Assembly (NCBI GenBank): GCA_047639615.1
Contig: JBLIOL010000340.1
Coordinates: forward strand, 1-5,627
From: CAYWNK01 sp047639615
GTDB taxonomy: Bacteria; Planctomycetota; UBA1135; GCA-002686595
DNA: 5,627 nucleotides
Reading direction: 5' to 3'
This document shows, in pieces, positions 1-5,627 of the stretch (position 1 is its first letter; the number at the start of each line of letters is the position of its first letter). The position numbers and the translations under genes were made by a program. The notes beneath the pieces are model-generated. The model had not been told where the DNA came from and did no database searches. It saw nothing but the letters and a program-made list of their open reading frames with translations.

Positions 1-305
1 AGGGGCAGGCGGCAGAGATCAACGTAGAGCGAGCCCCGCAGCACCTGCGCGCGTGGTGGTGCCACAGCGGCGAGTTCCAGAAGTTGGTCGAGCGATCCGA
101 GTGCGACTGGCGCCAGCTGACCAAACCCAATTGGCTTTCGGATCAATCGTCACTCCTCGAAGTGTTCGAGCCGGACGACCCGTCGGAGCTGGTGAGCCTC
201 ACCCAAGAGGGGCCAACCTACGTGGTGGGCATGCAAGGGGAGCACGAAGTCGAGCGTGGATTCGTGGTGCCGGGTGACTGGGCGCGCCCTATGGACGGGC
301 TATAG
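1..305 (+). CDS. Hypothetical protein, C-terminal part (5' end outside window)
   Basis: This frame is open from the left edge (first full codon at position 3) to a TAG at 303-305, giving 100 visible residues. I do not recognise the family. The visible part is hydrophilic and rich in acidic residues and tryptophan (a WWC near residue 19, several DW/NW/VPGDW motifs), with no membrane segment or cysteine pair. Codons mostly end in G or C, like the neighbouring genes, and the other two plus frames give arginine/alanine-rich, shadow-like translations. The frame contains a TTG at 84 but is open well before it, so a start inside the window is not needed. The gene converges on sfsA, and the two overlap by six bases at the palindrome CTATAG, which supplies both stop codons. 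Coding status is likely but not certain; the function is unknown. Confidence 0.6.
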   Translation, partial: GQAAEINVERAPQHLRAWWCHSGEFQKLVERSECDWRQLTKPNWLSDQSSLLEVFEPDDPSELVSLTQEGPTYVVGMQGEHEVERGFVVPGDWARPMDGL

Positions 306-998
306 CTCGATGCTCAGGCGCTCGCCGAGCTCGAAGGACGTGGGCTGGACGACGGTGGAGTAGGCCAGGATCTCGACCCCGTGCTCGATCGCTTCGCGCA
401 GGGTCTTGCCGTAGACCGGATCGATGTCGTCGGCGGGCGCGAAGGAGTTCACGTCCGCGCGGCTGACCACGTAGAACATGACCGCGCGGTGGCCCTCGGT
501 GACCATGTCCATCAGCTCGACCAGGTGCTTGCGGCCGCGCTCGGTGACGGCGTCGGGGAAGAGCGCGAGCTCGCCGCGGGCCAGCGTGGTGTTCTTGACC
601 TCCACGTAGCAGCGCTCGCCGGTGGTCTTTTCCAGGAGCGCGTCGATGCGGCTGTTCTTGCCGTACTTGACCTCCCTACGGATTGAGTCGTAGCCGCCGA
701 GGTCGGGGACGAGGCCGGCGGCGATGGCTTCGGGCACGAGCGCGTTGGGCAGGCCCGTGTCCACGTTGACCCAGGTGCCGTCGACCTCGATGGTCTGGAG
801 GGTGTACTTGAGCTTGCGCTCGGGCTTCTGGCTGTCGCGCAGCACGACCCTGGAGCCGGGATCGCTGCAGCCCTGCATAGATCCCGTATTGGGGCAGTGG
901 GCGATCAGAACCTCGCCAGAGGGCAGCTCCACGTCGGCTAGGAAGCGCTTGTAGCGGCGCCTGAGGACTCCAAGGACGGTGGGCTGCTCGATGATCAT
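300..998 (-). CDS. sfsA: SfsA family DNA/RNA nuclease (sugar fermentation stimulation protein A)
   Basis: The product has 232 residues, close to the 234 of E. coli SfsA. The family has an N-terminal OB-like nucleic-acid-binding domain and a C-terminal PD-(D/E)xK nuclease domain; the E. coli protein was first named for an effect on maltose metabolism. Family signatures are in order: HCPNTGSM at residues 34-41, the TGLPN segment at 81-85, NSRIDALL at 115-122, YVEVKNTTL at 131-139 and FPDAVTERGRKHL at 147-159. Candidate metal/catalytic residues are D119, E133 and K135 (the E-x-K of the nuclease core). The ATG at 998 places the conserved start of the protein correctly, although no clear Shine-Dalgarno precedes it. 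The stop is TAG. The gene is transcribed away from prfB and stands alone on its strand here. The family call is firm; the physiological role is not well defined in any organism. Confidence 0.95.
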   Translation of the reverse strand: MIIEQPTVLGVLRRRYKRFLADVELPSGEVLIAHCPNTGSMQGCSDPGSRVVLRDSQKPERKLKYTLQTIEVDGTWVNVDTGLPNALVPEAIAAGLVPDLGGYDSIRREVKYGKNSRIDALLEKTTGERCYVEVKNTTLARGELALFPDAVTERGRKHLVELMDMVTEGHRAVMFYVVSRADVNSFAPADDIDPVYGKTLREAIEHGVEILAYSTVVQPTSFELGERLSIEL

Positions 999-1182
999 GG
1001 GCGGCTTTGTAGCTGGCGAACGGGTCGGAAGCCAGGCCTAGGGGCGGGGGATCTGCTTGGACTTCACTCGGGCACGGGCGCCGGCCGAAGATGCTAGGTG
1101 GGCGACAAGGAGCCTCGCGCAAGCGGGGTTCTGGCGGGCAGATCGACTGCACGACTCCACTACACCAGCTCGCATCACGCCC

Positions 1183-1211
1183 GCGGCGGGTTCTCCTTGG
1201 GGACCCGCCGT
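1183..1211. other. Strong hairpin in the sfsA-prfB divergent intergenic region
   Basis: Bases 1184-1191 (CGGCGGGT) pair perfectly with 1203-1210 (ACCCGCCG). The stem continues inward through two G-U pairs and two C-G pairs to a three-base loop at 1196-1198, and outward by one G-U pair, about 13 pairs in all. There is no T-run on either side, so it does not look like an intrinsic terminator on either strand. It lies about 80 bases upstream of the chosen prfB start and could be part of a leader, an operator or simply GC-rich chance structure. I see no convincing -35/-10 pair elsewhere in the 292-base gap (999-1290). The prfB frame is open through much of this gap, but nothing there resembles release factor sequence. 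Confidence 0.4.
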
Positions 1212-1290
1212 CCCTATGCCTGGAGGCCGGCTCGTAGCAAGCCACTCCAAGCCTTCCATCCAGCGGCTGCCCGAGTACCATGCGCGCCAC

Positions 1291-2395
1291 ATGGCGGAAC
1301 TCGCAGAACTGATGGAGCAGGGCAAAGCCCTGCGTGGCCGGCTAGCGCAGCTGAAGGAGGGTCTTTGACTACTCCATTCAGAATGTGCGCCTGAAAGAGA
1401 TCGCTGACCTTCAGCTCTCGCCTGATTTTTGGAACGACCAGGAGAAGAGCAAGTCTCAGATCGCGGAGATGAAGGCCGCCAGAGCTGTCGTCGACCCGAT
1501 CGATGATCTGGAGGCCGGGTTCGAGGAGCTTGAGCTCCTAGCCGAGATGGCCGAGGAGGCCGGCGAGTCCGAGGTTCTCGAGGAAGCCGCTGAGATCATC
1601 AGCAAGGCCACCCAGAGTGTGGTCAAGCTCGAGTTCCAGCTGATGCTGGGCGGCAAGAACGATCAGAACAACGCCTTCATCCAGATCAGCGCCGGCGCCG
1701 GCGGAGTCGACGCCTGCGACTGGGCCATGATTCTGCACCGCATGTACATCCGCTGGGCGGAGTCCAAGGGCTTCAAGGTTGAGCAGCTCGAGTACAGCGA
1801 GGAGACCGAAGGCGGCATCCGCGGAGCATTGCTGCTGATCCACGGACCCTATGCCTTCGGCTACCTGAAGGCCGAGTCCGGCGTGCACCGCTTGGTGCGC
1901 ATCAGCCCCTTCGATGCGCAGGCTCGTCGTCAGACGTCCTTCGCTTCCTTGGACATCACGCCCGAGCTGGACGATGACATCGACATCGACATGCCCGACT
2001 CCGACATCAGGGTCGAGACCATGCGCGCCGGTGGTGCCGGCGGCCAGCACGTGAACAAGACCGAGTCCGCCGTGCGCCTGACGCACATCCCCACGGGCGT
2101 GGTCGTGCGTTGCCAGAACGAGCGCAGCCAGCACAAGAACCGCGCCACGGCGCTCAAGCTGCTCAAGGCTAAGCTCGTCGCCCTAGAGGAATCCAAGCGC
2201 GACGCCGAGAGCGCCAAGCTCTACGGCGAGAAGGGCGAGATCGCCTGGGGCAGCCAGATTCGCTCCTACGTGATGAACCCCTACCAGATGGTCAAGGACC
2301 ACCGCACGAGCCACGAAGTGGGCAACGTGCAGAGTGTCCTCGACGGCAACCTCGATGGCTTCATCGAGGCCTATCTAAAGCAGCGCAACAAGTAG
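1291..2395 (+). CDS. prfB: Peptide chain release factor 2 (RF2), expressed by programmed +1 frameshift
   Basis: RF2 recognises UGA and UAA and triggers peptide release on the ribosome. The gene is in two frames: 1291-1365 encodes 25 residues ending ...LKEGL, followed by an in-frame TGA at 1366-1368. After a +1 slip, translation resumes at GAC 1367 and runs to TAG 2393-2395. The joined product is 367 residues (E. coli: 365). Around the junction it aligns without a gap to E. coli RF2 (LRGYL-DYDAKKERL versus LKEGL-DYSIQNVRL). Landmarks fall at the same numbers as in E. coli: the stop-codon-reading SPF tripeptide at 205-207 (bases 1904-1912) and the catalytic GGQ at 250-252 (bases 2039-2047), followed by HVNKTESAVRLTHIPTG. 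Residue 246 is alanine. The ATG at 1291 is chosen because it gives an E. coli-length first segment; ATG 1312 and ATG 1216 are also in frame, and none has a clear Shine-Dalgarno. Annotating only the second frame, for example from GTG 1385, would lose the N-terminus. Confidence 0.96.
1354..1369 (+). promoter_or_regulatory. prfB programmed +1 ribosomal frameshift site
   Basis: The site reads AAGGAGG GT CTT TGA C. An internal Shine-Dalgarno-like AAGGAGG (1354-1360) lies two bases before the slippery leucine codon CTT (1363-1365), followed by TGA (1366-1368) and a C, the poor-termination context seen in other prfB genes. When RF2 is scarce, the tRNA on CTT slips to TTT and decoding resumes at GAC. 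When RF2 is abundant, it terminates its own synthesis at the TGA. The mechanism is established for E. coli prfB. The spacing between the internal Shine-Dalgarno and CTT is about one base shorter than the three of E. coli, depending on how the pairing is counted. Confidence 0.96.
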
Positions 2396-2402
2396 ATCGT
2401 CA

Positions 2403-2438
2403 GCGGCGGTGGTACGGTGGCTGGAACAAAACCGCCGC
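2403..2438. terminator. Weak candidate bidirectional terminator between prfB and the phosphatase gene
   Basis: In the short gap between the two convergent genes, GCGGCGGT (2403-2410) can pair over eight bases with ACCGCCGC (2431-2438). The loop is about 20 bases. Neither side has a real T-run, so this is not a canonical intrinsic terminator. Its position between converging stop codons is the main reason to list it. Termination here may instead be factor-dependent. Confidence 0.25.
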
Positions 2439-2445
2439 CCTCCTG

Positions 2446-4095
2446 CTAGTGCGTTCGGATCGGGACCGTATGCGGCCATCCGGGGAATTGCTGCGTGGCC
2501 GGATCGCTGACGTCGACGGTGCGCGGCCAGCACTCGAAGGTGACCTCGCCGGCGGCCTTGTCGAAGCGGATCAAGCCGTAGCCCTCGCCGCCGAAGCCCT
2601 CGTCGGGGTTGGCGTAGGCGTGCATGCTGATCTTGTTGCTGAAGCCGTCCAGGTAGTCGCCGGTGTACGGCAGCACGGACTCCGGGTCGCGGTTGCCGCC
2701 GGCGGCGTCGTCTGCGGGGTGCCACCAGCGCTCGTAGATGGTGTTGACGCTGGCCGGCACGATGAAGGCCCAGGGGCCGTCGCGGAACTCGTCGGTTCCG
2801 TGCTGGATTAGGGTCGCTAGGTGCTGATCGCCGCCGATGTGCACGGCGCCTGCCGCTTGAATCAGGCGCAGGGCCTTGTTGCGGCCGGTCTGCGGCCAAC
2901 CGTTGGAGTCGAGGTCAGCGAAGAGTCGGTTGTCGGGCCGACCGTGGATGTGTGCGCCGCCGCAGAAGCCGGTTTGGGAGAGCACGACCTTCATGTGCAC
3001 GCCGACGCGGTCCTGGCCCCAGCGTTCGAGGAAGGTGAGTTGGCGCTCGCCGAGGAGTACGAGGCCTTCCAGGTCGATGCTGGCGGGATCGTAACTGGGA
3101 TCGTTGATGTGATCGGGGCGCGGACCCTGCTTCGGGATCTTGCCGGCGGGGCCGGACTTGAACTTGCGGTCCTCAAGGATCGCGAAGTCGATGCCGCCCA
3201 GGCGCAGGTTGGTGAAGTACACGCCGATGCCCTGGCCTACGGGCCCCGGGTCTACGGGGTCCGGTAGGTGTGCTGTTTGGCAGCGCTCGACCATGCGCAC
3301 GTAGTTCGGGTCGTGGTTGTAGCCGCCGTCGGCGCTGCCCGGCAGCTTGGCCACCTTGCCGGACTCGCCCCATAGGTTGGCTTGGCCGATGTCGTGGTCG
3401 TCGGGAATCGTGACGCAGGGACGATCCCGGAAGGTGTCGCGGAACTGTAGGCCGAACTTGAGCCAAGCGGCTGTGTGTTGCTTGTGGTCGTAGCTTTGGT
3501 CGCCTGCAAAAAACATCAGGTCCGGGTCGTGGAACAGGATGTTGCGCACGTAGTCCGGGCGCATGCCGCGGTCGCGGCTGGAGTTGCAGGAGAGGGCGGC
3601 GACGGTGATCTCGTTGCGACCGATGGGGTCGCGCCGGATGGTGCCTTGGAAGACGGCCTCGTCCCCGTGGCGCAGGCGGTAGGGCACGTCACTGGCCGAG
3701 TGCCAATCGTCGATACGGAAGAGGGTGGACCAGCCGATGTCATTCACATCGCCGCGGGCTTCCTCGCGCCACTCGCCATCGCGCAGGAGCTCGAGCCTTA
3801 CGGTGCGCGTCTCCTTGGGGTAGAGCGGGAAGAGCTGCGCGGTCATCTTCAGGGATCCGCCATGCACTGTGTAGATGCCGAAGGCTACGACCTCATCGCG
3901 CGGTACGCGCGTCTCGATGATCTTGGATGGTTTGTGGTTCCACCAGTCGTTCACGCACAGGCTGTCGAGTTTCTCAAAGGGCGCGCGCACGGGCGGCTGC
4001 CCATGGGCTGCCGGGTCCTGAGAGCCCGGGTCCTGGGCAGCCGGGGCAATCAGGGCACCGATGGCGAGCACGAGGGTGAGAGCGGGGCAAGTCAT
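2446..4095 (-). CDS. Secreted PhoD-like metallophosphatase
   Basis: The product is 549 residues from ATG 4095. It begins with a hydrophobic stretch (TLVLAIGALIAPAAQ, about residues 7-21) that looks like a signal peptide, with likely cleavage after the APAA, so the enzyme should act outside the cytoplasm. The family hydrolyses phosphate mono- or diesters using a metal centre. Matching motifs, numbered from this start: AALSCNSS (166-173), the first core strand, where the family often has Cys; FFAGDQSYDH (195-204); IPDDHDIGQANLWG (230-243); LEDRKFK (307-313); and GGDQH (421-425) with the following HGTDEF. These resemble the GD, DDH and GDxH metal-binding blocks. I see no twin-arginine motif, unlike B. 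subtilis PhoD, and the short n-region lacks positive charge. An in-frame TTG at 4155 would add 20 residues with arginines but would bury the signal peptide. The substrate cannot be read from sequence. The gene faces away from the selenoprotein operon across the inverted-repeat element. The stop is TAG. Confidence 0.88.
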   Translation of the reverse strand: MTCPALTLVLAIGALIAPAAQDPGSQDPAAHGQPPVRAPFEKLDSLCVNDWWNHKPSKIIETRVPRDEVVAFGIYTVHGGSLKMTAQLFPLYPKETRTVRLELLRDGEWREEARGDVNDIGWSTLFRIDDWHSASDVPYRLRHGDEAVFQGTIRRDPIGRNEITVAALSCNSSRDRGMRPDYVRNILFHDPDLMFFAGDQSYDHKQHTAAWLKFGLQFRDTFRDRPCVTIPDDHDIGQANLWGESGKVAKLPGSADGGYNHDPNYVRMVERCQTAHLPDPVDPGPVGQGIGVYFTNLRLGGIDFAILEDRKFKSGPAGKIPKQGPRPDHINDPSYDPASIDLEGLVLLGERQLTFLERWGQDRVGVHMKVVLSQTGFCGGAHIHGRPDNRLFADLDSNGWPQTGRNKALRLIQAAGAVHIGGDQHLATLIQHGTDEFRDGPWAFIVPASVNTIYERWWHPADDAAGGNRDPESVLPYTGDYLDGFSNKISMHAYANPDEGFGGEGYGLIRFDKAAGEVTFECWPRTVDVSDPATQQFPGWPHTVPIRTH

Positions 4096-4177
4096 GGGCG
4101 AAGTTCCGGGGGTTTCGATGCGCAGGGCGGCGGCGGGGCGGGGAAGCAGGCACAATCAGCCCAACAGGAATTCATCC

Positions 4178-4340
4178 TAGTGGTGTGCTGCGAAAGTTCG
4201 TGTGATTTGTTCGGCCCCATTCGATCTCTCGCGGCGTTGCGACAACTCGAAGTAGCTACGGTTACGCCAGCGTTGCCGCGCCTTGCGGGAGAACGAATGC
4301 AGCTCGAACAAACCACACCAACTCTCGCAGCACACCACTA
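4178..4340. repeat. Near-palindromic 163-base element, MITE-like, in the divergent intergenic region
   Basis: The outer 36 bases of each side (4178-4213 and 4305-4340) are reverse complements at 33 of 36 positions, including a perfect 16-base tip (TAGTGGTGTGCTGCGA against TCGCAGCACACCACTA). With one single-base offset the similarity continues inward to about 4232 and 4286, so each arm is about 55 bases around a unique centre of about 53 bases. Homology ends outward at a TA dinucleotide on both sides. That would fit a non-autonomous element with TA target duplication, as in IS630/Tc1-mariner relatives; this is inference, and no transposase is present. An alternative is a duplicated leader or operator, because reading outward both the phosphatase and the selenoprotein transcripts would carry the same 55-base sequence. 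No clear promoter hexamers could be assigned in it. It occupies most of the 257-base gap between the two genes. Confidence 0.8.
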
Positions 4341-4343
4341 ACT

Positions 4344-4347
4344 AGGA
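4344..4347 (+). promoter_or_regulatory. Shine-Dalgarno deciding the selenoprotein start
   Basis: AGGA lies five bases before the ATG at 4353. This supports starting the thioredoxin-like gene at 4353, upstream of the in-frame TGA, rather than at the GTG (4497) downstream of it. It sits just outside the right arm of the inverted repeat. Confidence 0.55.
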
Positions 4348-4352
4348 ACACC

Positions 4353-4742
4353 ATGCGCGCGCACCCTCACTTCAACGACCGCGGAACTCTCGACTGGCAC
4401 ACGGACTTCAGCGAAGCCCTGGCCGCAGCCAAGGACCAGGGCAAGTTGCTCTTCATCGAGTTCGGCCGCGAACTCTGAAGCCAATGCCGCACCCTCGTGG
4501 AGGGTGTTGTTCCTAGGCCGGATGTGTCGGAACTCCTTCAAGCTGGTTTCGTGGCGCTGGCCGCGGATGCTGATGGGGAAGATCCGGCCGTATTGAAAGT
4601 GGCCATGCAGTTGGAGGACGCCATGTCCTTGCCCTTCGTGCTCTTCACGGATGCGGACGGCACCTTCCTCGAGGGCTACAGCGGCGTGGTGACGCCGCCC
4701 TATCTGATTAAGACCCTGCAGAAGCTCGCCCCAAAGCAATAG
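4353..4742 (+). CDS. Thioredoxin-fold selenoprotein with UxxC motif (in-frame TGA at 4476-4478)
   Basis: Reading through the TGA gives 129 residues. Segment 13-41 (LDWHTDF...EALAAAKDQGKLLFIEFGREL) is the usual start of a thioredoxin-like domain: the tryptophan, the A-x-A-K-x-x-G-K helix-to-strand turn and the hydrophobic strand before the active site. The TGA is codon 42 and is followed by S-Q-C, so it occupies the first position of a CxxC-type redox motif (U42, C45). The fold continues to SLPFVLFTDADG (92-103), where P94 is the expected cis-proline, and ends at TAG 4740-4742. AGGA precedes the ATG by five bases. Codon bias is the same before and after the TGA. A SECIS-like hairpin follows the TGA. 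There is no signal peptide, so the product is likely cytoplasmic. The next gene starts four bases downstream and is also a thioredoxin-fold oxidoreductase. The likely role is thiol/disulfide redox chemistry with unknown partners. The alternative is a pseudogene with a nonsense mutation; the exact placement at the redox position argues against it. Confidence 0.85.
4486..4510 (+). promoter_or_regulatory. Bacterial SECIS-like hairpin downstream of the Sec codon
   Basis: CACCCTC (4490-4496) pairs perfectly with GAGGGTG (4500-4506) around a three-base loop GTG. A G-U pair at 4489/4507, a mismatch at 4488/4508 and two more possible pairs (4487/4509, 4486/4510) extend it. Eighteen bases separate the TGA from the loop, and the loop begins with G. 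This fits the general bacterial SECIS model as I recall it: the loop about 16-37 bases after UGA, 3-14 bases long, with a G in the first two positions. The hairpin lies inside the coding sequence (codons for T47 to V52), as bacterial SECIS elements must. SelB would be the binding protein; it is not in the window. Confidence 0.7.
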
Positions 4743-4746
4743 CCAC

Positions 4747-5627
4747 ATGATTCAACCCCTCGCTCTTCCGGCCCTGCTCTTTGGTCTAGCTCTCTCTCCG
4801 ATGCCCCAAGAACCCCACGAAGCTAAGCAGGTCCGCAAGGAACTGCCCTCACAGGAAGAGATCGCCAAGCTGCCCGCCGACGGCGGCGCGGAATTCAATC
4901 GGCTGGTCTTCAGCCAGAGCCCGTACCTGCTGCAGCACGCGCGCAACCCCGTGGATTGGTGGCCCTGGAGCGATGAGGCCTTTGCGGCGGCCAAGGCCCA
5001 GGACAAGCCGGTCTTCCTCTCGATCGGTTACTCCACCTGCCACTGGTGCCACGTGATGGAGCACGAGTCCTTCGAGGACGAGGAGGTGGCGGCGCTCATG
5101 AACGCCAACTTCATCTGCATCAAGGTCGACCGCGAGGAGCGCCCGGATGTGGACCACGTCTACATGACGGTGACGCAGGCTTTGACCAAGCGCGGCGGCT
5201 GGCCCATGACGGTCATCCTGACTCCCGAGCGCGAGGCCTTCTTCGCGGGGACGTACTTCCCCAAGCAAGGCCGCGGCGGCCGGCCTGGGATGATGGAGCT
5301 TGTGCCGCAGATCGGCGACGTGTGGAAAACCAAGCGCGCCGATCTGGTTGCTGAAGCGCAGCGCATCACGGCCTACTTGCAGAACACCGCCAAGGGCAGC
5401 CCCGGCGGAACCGTGGATAGCTCCGCCCTAGTCAACGCCGAATCCGAGTTGGCGCGTCGTTACGATCCCGCTCACGGCGGCTTCTCCCAGGCGCCCAAGT
5501 TCCCCGTGCCCCACAACCTGCGCTTCCTCTTGCGCAGGCATGCGGTCACCGGCGACGCAGCAGTACTCAAGCGCGTCAAGACGACCCTGCGCAAGATGCG
5601 TTTGGGCGGCATGTGGGACCAGGTGGG
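4747..5627 (+). CDS. DUF255 thioredoxin-domain protein (SPATA20/YyaL type), N-terminal part, cut by window end
   Basis: The frame is open from ATG 4747 to the window end (293 complete codons); the family usually runs to about 600-700 residues, so more than half is missing. Residues 1-20 are hydrophobic (LALPALLFGLALSP) and look like a signal or anchor segment without positive charge, followed by a charged linker to about residue 50. The N-terminal thioredoxin-like domain is unmistakable: SPYLLQHARNPVDWWPW (58-74), SIGYSTCHWCHVMEHESFED (92-111) with the C98-H-W-C101 redox motif, KVDREERPDVDHVYM (126-140), GGWPMTVILTP (150-160) and GTYFP (168-172). GGFSQAPKFPVP (244-255) begins the second domain, which in this family resembles six-hairpin (alpha/alpha) glycosidase folds. 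Biochemical function is poorly known; a redox role is commonly inferred. It starts four bases after the selenoprotein stop with no clear Shine-Dalgarno of its own, so translational coupling is likely. Its own redox motif uses cysteine, not Sec. Confidence 0.93.
   Translation, partial: MIQPLALPALLFGLALSPMPQEPHEAKQVRKELPSQEEIAKLPADGGAEFNRLVFSQSPYLLQHARNPVDWWPWSDEAFAAAKAQDKPVFLSIGYSTCHWCHVMEHESFEDEEVAALMNANFICIKVDREERPDVDHVYMTVTQALTKRGGWPMTVILTPEREAFFAGTYFPKQGRGGRPGMMELVPQIGDVWKTKRADLVAEAQRITAYLQNTAKGSPGGTVDSSALVNAESELARRYDPAHGGFSQAPKFPVPHNLRFLLRRHAVTGDAAVLKRVKTTLRKMRLGGMWDQV

Noticed and set aside
676..1290. 204-codon minus-strand open frame overlapping the sfsA start and the gap
   Set aside because: Arginine/proline-rich translation typical of an alternate frame; it overlaps the conserved half of SfsA in another frame.
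1057..1290. Extension of the prfB first segment upstream to TTG 1057
   Set aside because: The frame is open, but the added residues resemble no release factor and would make the segment before the frameshift far longer than the usual 25 or so codons.
1538..2134. 198-codon minus-strand open frame inside prfB
   Set aside because: It is antisense to a motif-complete RF2 and its translation is leucine/glycine/valine noise.
4096..4155. N-terminal extension of the phosphatase from TTG 4155
   Set aside because: It would place 20 residues before a good hydrophobic signal segment and uses a rare start without a ribosome binding site; ATG 4095 is preferred, although the extension would add positive charges.
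4092..4175. Minus-strand 27-codon leader peptide (MNSCWADCACF...) whose TGA overlaps the phosphatase ATG as ATGA
   Set aside because: The overlap is suggestive of coupling, but the AGG directly abuts the ATG with no proper spacing, and the proline/cysteine-rich translation looks like frame noise.
3475..4341. Long plus-strand open frame (288 codons) opposite the phosphatase gene
   Set aside because: It is antisense to a well-supported PhoD-like protein, its translation is a valine/alanine/glycine-rich mirror with no recognisable motif, and long antisense frames are common in GC-rich genes.
4497..4742. GTG-started 81-residue gene as the true start of the thioredoxin-like protein
   Set aside because: It starts after the active site, inside the SECIS-like hairpin, and lacks the first half of the fold. 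The upstream frame carries a convincing fold half and a Shine-Dalgarno before ATG 4353.
4353..4742. Pseudogene with a nonsense mutation
   Set aside because: A random nonsense change is unlikely to land on the first position of a CxxC-type motif with a SECIS-like hairpin behind it; no other stop or frameshift exists in the gene. Not fully excluded without finding the Sec machinery.

Overview
The window is GC-rich, gene-dense bacterial DNA. It carries six protein genes on both strands, two of them cut by the window ends. The secreted PhoD-like phosphatase, the exported-looking DUF255/thioredoxin protein and the codon bias suggest a Planctomycetota-like or related environmental bacterium. That is inference from protein style only; there is no rRNA or other phylogenetic marker here apart from prfB.

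Layout, left to right. (1) Positions 1-305 hold the 3' end of an unrecognised plus-strand gene. (2) It converges on sfsA (minus, 300-998), and both stop codons sit in the palindrome CTATAG. (3) A 292-base gap with one strong hairpin separates sfsA from the divergent prfB. (4) prfB (1291-2395, plus) encodes peptide release factor 2. It is split into two frames by the classical autoregulatory +1 frameshift site (AAGGAGG ... CTT TGA C), giving a 367-residue product with the SPF anticodon-like tripeptide and the GGQ motif. (5) A convergent, exported PhoD-like metallophosphatase follows on the minus strand (2446-4095). (6) The divergent intergenic region (4096-4352) contains a 163-base near-palindromic element with arms of about 55 bases. 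(7) A rightward operon begins with a small thioredoxin-fold gene (4353-4742) whose in-frame TGA falls exactly at the first position of a CxxC-type motif (U-S-Q-C). A SECIS-like hairpin begins 10 bases after that TGA. I read it as a selenoprotein that an ordinary gene caller would split or truncate. (8) Four bases later comes a DUF255 (SPATA20/YyaL-type) thioredoxin-domain protein, cut by the window end.

The most interesting feature is the pairing of two UGA recoding events about 3.1 kb apart: the RF2 frameshift and the proposed Sec codon. All five ordinary stop codons visible in the window are TAG. No selenocysteine machinery (selA/B/C/D) lies in the window, so the Sec claim rests on the motif, the hairpin, the frame continuity and the operon context.
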